A stretch of DNA of 64,000 nucleotides from positions 1-64,000 of the forward strand of contig NJBI01000002.1 in NCBI GenBank assembly GCA_005222975.1, read 5' to 3'. Under the pieces are notes generated by a model. That model made no database searches and was not told the DNA's origin. It saw only the letters and a program-made list of their open reading frames with translations. Both the position numbers and the translations under genes were made by a program. This DNA is from Promethearchaeota archaeon Loki_b31 (GTDB lineage: Archaea > Asgardarchaeota > Lokiarchaeia > Sigyniarchaeales > SOKP01). Each line of letters opens with the position of its first letter. Position 1 is the stretch's first letter. Shown in pieces: positions 60,343 through 64,000 of this stretch.

Positions 60343-60933
60343 TTAGCGAGTTTTTTCCCCACAATATTGGCAGTATTTTAGCTCTAAGGGATAAAATTTA
60401 TTACAACTAGAACATTTTTTTAAAGAATTCTTGAGAATCTGTCGTCCAAGCATCTCGAAGACATTTTCTACATTTTCTCCCGTCTTTGAAGAAACTCCAA
60501 TTATTTCTCCTTGAAATTTGTATTTATTAAATAGTTCGTTAGCGTCTTCATGTTTGACTTCCCTTTGGTTTTCTAAATCAATCTTAGCTTCAATCATTAA
60601 TTTTGTTTTTGGAGAATTTGGAACTGAAGTAATAACCTTAACCCAATCGTGAAGATCTTTTAAGGAATCTCTATTCGTAATGTCATATAGAATAAGAGCT
60701 CCAGAAGCGCCCGAGACGTAAGAGGGTAATAAAAGACGAAACTTTTTTTCTCCAGCAAAATCCCAAATGTTGAGAAGTATCTCTGTATCGTCCACTACAA
60801 CCTTTTTTGTTTCGAAATCAACCCCTATTGTCGATAAAGTTGATTTATCAAACTTTCCAGTGGCATAGCGCCTAATGAGAGATGTTTTTCCTACATTTTT
60901 AGCACCTGCTACTATTACTTTAAATTTGATAAT
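60343..60933 (-). CDS. Ras/Rab-like small GTPase with C-terminal zinc ribbon, apparent AUU start
   Basis: A GTG at 60795 would remove the P-loop, but the open frame reaches back to 60933 and restores a full GTPase (196 residues): GAKNVGKTSL (P-loop about 10-19), Thr in STIGVDFET (switch I), WDFAGEKKF (57-65, switch II), EAKID (115-119, weak NKxD) and SSKTG (148-152). Switch II has Glu where the catalytic Gln normally lies, suggesting slow hydrolysis. C-terminal CSSC and CQYC form a zinc ribbon in place of a lipidated tail. The frame has no ATG/GTG/TTG upstream; ATT lies 8 bases after GGTG. Typical of Asgard GTPase expansions. Confidence 0.75.
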   Translation of the reverse strand: MIKFKVIVAGAKNVGKTSLIRRYATGKFDKSTLSTIGVDFETKKVVVDDTEILLNIWDFAGEKKFRLLLPSYVSGASGALILYDITNRDSLKDLHDWVKVITSVPNSPKTKLMIEAKIDLENQREVKHEDANELFNKYKFQGEIIGVSSKTGENVENVFEMLGRQILKNSLKKCSSCNKFYPLELKYCQYCGEKTR

Positions 60934-60941
60934 TGTTTTTA

Positions 60942-60945
60942 CACC
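60942..60945 (-). promoter_or_regulatory. Shine-Dalgarno GGTG 8 bases before the GTPase ATT codon
   Basis: Within TTGGTGTAAAAACAATT on the minus strand, GGTG is correctly spaced for ATT at 60933. The in-frame stop TAA lies only 9 codons upstream of the ATT, with no standard start between. Confidence 0.5.
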
Positions 60946-61247
60946 AAGTTTTTTTGATTATAATCTTATTATTGTAAATATTAGAATAAAAGTATTAATC
61001 TTTAATCATAAAAATTTTATTACTAAATTTAATTGTTTGTTTTTTCAATTTTTAAAAAATTTCTCATGCAATTATGAAATTTTATTACAACCTTTTTAGT
61101 ATTATTTGCCATAAAAAGTATCCTTTTATTTCTAGAATTCAATTTTAAATAAAAAAATACTAAATTTACTTCCACGCGTGTGTTCTTTCGCTTTTACATT
61201 AAAAACTATAAGCAATATTTTAATAGAAAAAAAAATATTGTCAAATC
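60946..61247. other. Divergent promoter region between GTPase and aminotransferase genes
   Basis: About 300 A+T-rich bases with no gene. TATA-like runs near 60958-60975 (minus) and 61210-61225 (plus) are plausible promoters for the two divergent genes. A less A+T-rich patch, CCACGCGTGTGTTC (61172-61185), contains the palindrome CACGCGTG and might be a regulator site. Confidence 0.35.
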
Positions 61248-62555
61248 ATGGAAAATCGTTCAAATAAAAAATATATTGGGACTTTATCACAGAAAGAGTT
61301 AATGAAATTATACGCAAAGCATGTGAACGCACCAAAAGTTCGCACTTTTAAAGGATTTGGGTTAGGAATCGTACCAGGAGAGAGGAAAGGAGTCAAATTT
61401 AGGACACTTGCTGGACCAAGACCCTCTGATTCACCAATGGAACTGTTTGATTGCCACACATGTGGAGGTGTTTATAATTTAGGTCATCAAAATCCAAGAA
61501 TTATTCAAGTTCTTAAGGATGCTTTAGATGGTGGGCTAGATATCGGTGATCATCTGCAATTATCAGAATGGAGAGCTATTTTGGGGAAAAAATTAGCGGA
61601 ATTAATGCCTCCAGGAATAACAAAAACCACATTTGGAGTTAGCGGTGGTGAAGCAGTTGATACTGCCATTAAGTTTTCAAGGGCATATACAAAAAGGAAA
61701 GGATGTATCTCCGCAATTGGAGGATTTCACGGACATACCGGATTTGCCTTGGCAACTGGAGACCCTGGCTTTAAAGAAAACTTTCTATGGAATCTTCCTG
61801 GTTTTGAGCAAGTACCTTTTGGCGATGGAGACGCCTTGAAAAAAACTATTTCGGATGATGTTGCGTGTGTTATTTTAGAAACTATTCCAGCAACAGGCGG
61901 AGTATTAATCGCTCCAGAAGGTTACTTTTCAGAAGTTCGGGAACTCTGCGACGAACATGGGGTTATGATGATCATTGACGAAGTTCAAACCGGACTTGGA
62001 CGAACAAGTCATTTCTGGGCGATTTATGGCGGTTTATATGAGAATGAAAAAGTTGTTCCTGATTTTATGGTTTTAGGGAAAGGTATGAGCTCTGGGATAT
62101 ATCCAATCTCTACTTGTAGTTACAAACCATTTATAGAGAAGTCAGTTTTTAAGGAGGATCCGTTCATTCATATTTCTACAACTGGTGGCTCAGATTTAGG
62201 TTGTACGATTGCGTGCGAGATGTTAGACATACAGTCCGATCCCGAATTTTTAAAACATGTAAAAGAAATGGGTAAGTTATTTGGTAAAGGTTTAGAAGAA
62301 ATAGCGGACGATAATTCTGAACTAATAAAAGAAGTGAGGGGAAGAGGGCTTATATGGGGAATGGAGTTTAATAGCGAAACATTTGGGCAATTAGCTATGC
62401 TCTCCATAATAAAAGAAGGCGTCTTACAAAATTACTGTGGTAATAGAAAAGATACTCTTATTATGATGCCACCATTAATCGTGAAAGAAGAAGAAATTGA
62501 AGAGATTATAGAGAGAATAGGTAAAGGTGTCCATAATCTTAAAAAATTAAGTTAA
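61248..62555 (+). CDS. Class III PLP aminotransferase
   Basis: Fold-type I aminotransferase of 435 residues, in the acetylornithine/ornithine/4-aminobutyrate group. Seen are FDCHTCGGVYNLGHQNPRI, the cofactor Gly-rich turn GVSGGEAVDTAIK, GGFHGHTGFALA, the Asp-Glu-Val motif MMIIDEVQTGLGR and the Schiff-base Lys in MVLGKGMSSG. Substrate is not deducible: omega-amino or 2,4-diaminobutyrate types are all possible. It stands alone, convergent with hef (18-base gap). The ATG follows a leaderless-like A+T-rich sequence. Confidence 0.9.
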   Translation: MENRSNKKYIGTLSQKELMKLYAKHVNAPKVRTFKGFGLGIVPGERKGVKFRTLAGPRPSDSPMELFDCHTCGGVYNLGHQNPRIIQVLKDALDGGLDIGDHLQLSEWRAILGKKLAELMPPGITKTTFGVSGGEAVDTAIKFSRAYTKRKGCISAIGGFHGHTGFALATGDPGFKENFLWNLPGFEQVPFGDGDALKKTISDDVACVILETIPATGGVLIAPEGYFSEVRELCDEHGVMMIIDEVQTGLGRTSHFWAIYGGLYENEKVVPDFMVLGKGMSSGIYPISTCSYKPFIEKSVFKEDPFIHISTTGGSDLGCTIACEMLDIQSDPEFLKHVKEMGKLFGKGLEEIADDNSELIKEVRGRGLIWGMEFNSETFGQLAMLSIIKEGVLQNYCGNRKDTLIMMPPLIVKEEEIEEIIERIGKGVHNLKKLS

Positions 62556-62573
62556 TAATATTTTTTTCTCAAT

Positions 62574-64000
62574 TTAGGAGTCACTATGATATTTAAATCT
62601 ACTTAATTTATAGATTTCTTGAGCGATTTTCTTTCCAATATTCTCAACTTTTAATAAATCACCAATTTCAGCGTTGAAAATATCTTGGAGGGATTTCAAT
62701 TCTCGAAGAAGGTTTCTTGCTCTAAGCGAATTTACGCCAGGAACGCCTGCAACAATATATTCTAATAAACGAGAAATTTCGATGGGTTTCTTCTCAAACC
62801 TTAGTTTTAATTCACCTTTAATACTAGATTGTTCTTTTTTCGCTAATTGAAAAAGGAAAGTAGCAGTTTCAGTGGAATCTTTTGTTTTGTATATAGAAAT
62901 TCCTAAATTCAAAATAATGGAAGTTATTGCACCGTAGAGCGCGTTTTGATTAATATTTGAATTAATAAAAGGGTCTCCTTCTAAAATTAAGATGGGTCTA
63001 ATAAAGTTATTTTTTAAATCGTTCAATTCGTTAAATAATCTTCCATCTTTAATAGAATCATTAAAATCTTGGGCAGATTTTCGTTCAATCCCAACTCTTT
63101 CCGACACTATGTAATCAGCCACAGCTAGTTGTTTTAATTTTAAATCAACTCCCATTAAAGATAGTGTTCTAACAACCGCAGAGGCTGTTTCTCTATTGTC
63201 ACAAATAATTGTAAATTTTTCAGCACCTTCAATTTTTTGGATCAACTGAATTTCATTTTGATTTTTTAAATTAGCCTTATCTCTACCTTCTTTTTCTTTT
63301 TTAACGAAATTTAAGAGACTCGATTGCCCAACAACTTTAGAGTTGGAATCAGTTTCTTTTATTTTTTTTAAACTCTGTTTCATAGTACGCTCCTTAGCTC
63401 TTTCTGCCCAATAGTACCCTTCATCACGGGTACCCTCAGCCATTAAAATAATAACTTTTCCTTCTTTTTCTCTACCAGTCCTCCCGCGACGTTGAATTGA
63501 ACGTACAGCACTCGGAACGACATCATAAAAAATAACTAAATCACATTCTGCTATATCTAATCCTTCTTCGCCAACACTCGTCGCTATTAACGTATTGTAA
63601 ATTCCCTTTTTAAAGTCGTCAAGAAGTCTTATTTGTTCCTTTTGAGTTAAACCTTTGTCAGATGTTTTACTCTGTTGTCCAACGAATTTATGTGCCGTTA
63701 TGCTTGGATCTTTTTTAAGAAATTTAACTATATTGTTAACAGAATCCCGAAAATGACAAAATACCAAAATTCTTGAATTATTATCTCCAATTATCTGATT
63801 ATGTAGAATTTCCGCTAATTTTTCTAGTTTAGGATGTACAACTCCCTTTATTTTGTTAGATTCAATTAATTTAATAACGCGTTTAATGTCAGGATCTCTT
63901 AGGAGTTCTTTTAACGATTTATTTGCTGTATTTTGTTTTATCTTTTCTATGTTTTTTTTCATGTAATCATCTAAAGCGCTCAACCCCTGAGTTTCTATTA
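62574..64000 (-). CDS. hef: Hef-type helicase/nuclease, N-terminal part beyond window
   Basis: Archaeal FANCM/XPF-like fork-processing enzyme; the reading frame stays open to the window edge, so only the C-terminal ~475 residues are seen. Helicase domain 2 shows LVFCHFRDSVNNI, SVGEEGLDIAE and motif VI RRGRTGR. The XPF nuclease has ICDNRETASAV and the catalytic GIERKSAQDF, with SIKDGRLFNEL. Two helix-hairpin-helix motifs, GVPGVNSLRARNLLRE and KVENIGKKIAQEIY, close the protein. It would cut or remodel stalled replication forks. Confidence 0.9.
   Translation of the reverse strand, partial: IETQGLSALDDYMKKNIEKIKQNTANKSLKELLRDPDIKRVIKLIESNKIKGVVHPKLEKLAEILHNQIIGDNNSRILVFCHFRDSVNNIVKFLKKDPSITAHKFVGQQSKTSDKGLTQKEQIRLLDDFKKGIYNTLIATSVGEEGLDIAECDLVIFYDVVPSAVRSIQRRGRTGREKEGKVIILMAEGTRDEGYYWAERAKERTMKQSLKKIKETDSNSKVVGQSSLLNFVKKEKEGRDKANLKNQNEIQLIQKIEGAEKFTIICDNRETASAVVRTLSLMGVDLKLKQLAVADYIVSERVGIERKSAQDFNDSIKDGRLFNELNDLKNNFIRPILILEGDPFINSNINQNALYGAITSIILNLGISIYKTKDSTETATFLFQLAKKEQSSIKGELKLRFEKKPIEISRLLEYIVAGVPGVNSLRARNLLRELKSLQDIFNAEIGDLLKVENIGKKIAQEIYKLSRFKYHSDS

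Overview
The window looks like a chromosomal segment of an A+T-rich Asgard archaeon, probably Lokiarchaeia-like. Archaeal markers are ribosomal protein L15e, the RNase P proteins Rpp30 and Pop5, archaeosine transglycosylase TgtA, Trm5, Hef, TrpB2, PyrI and TldD/TldE. Asgard-type features are a Ras/Rab-like GTPase with a zinc ribbon, a Roadblock/LC7 protein, a longin-like plus winged-helix protein and an EMC6-like membrane protein. These assignments rest on motifs read by eye; no database search was possible.

Layout. 0.3-9.3 kb: a leftward chromosome-organisation block (Orc1/Cdc6-like ATPase, SMC, ScpA, ScpB), followed by a DUF885-type metallopeptidase. 9.4-20.9 kb: an accessory block bracketed by two nitrilase paralogues, the right-hand one truncated. 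It holds a treble-clef repeat protein, an orphan gene on the opposite strand, and a tight leftward set: YprB/DUF429 nuclease, PurZ-like enzyme, dCTP-deaminase-fold membrane protein, deoxyguanosine-kinase-like enzyme, adenylosuccinate lyase. 20.9-24.8 kb: HAD phosphatase, longin-like/wHTH pair, DUF2095-like protein and L15e. 24.9-29.3 kb: a leftward metabolic cassette (SDR, ThDP enzyme, VOC protein, DUF39-ferredoxin). 29.4-40.1 kb: RNase P genes, cell-surface genes, NFACT, PyrI, CTP-dependent lipid kinase, TrpB2 and Roadblock. 40.3-45.0 kb: two very large overlapping orphan genes. 45-50.5 kb: RecB-like nuclease, tRNA-Arg and a tRNA-modification cluster. 50.9-52.5 kb: an insertion sequence whose transposase spans two frames. 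52.8-64 kb: phosphate transport, TldD/TldE, nucleotide-sugar epimerase, GTPase, aminotransferase and Hef (cut by the window edge).

Most notable. (1) The 13.7-17.9 kb genes form a plausible dG to dGMP to dSMP to dZMP route, i.e. 2-aminoadenine (Z) deoxynucleotide synthesis, on an island in an archaeal chromosome. The key evidence is an adenylosuccinate-synthetase homologue with Ser where PurA has its catalytic Asp. (2) Four unrelated genes (ScpA, the dCTP-deaminase-fold protein, Roadblock, GTPase) have complete N-terminal domains but no in-frame ATG/GTG/TTG; ATT or ATA follows a GGTG-type Shine-Dalgarno, suggesting AUU/AUA initiation. (3) SMC has unusually long arms and no recognisable hinge; a tandemly duplicated helical segment sits at the centre. 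(4) The transposase frames join exactly at a canonical A AAA AAG slippery heptamer followed by a stop codon.
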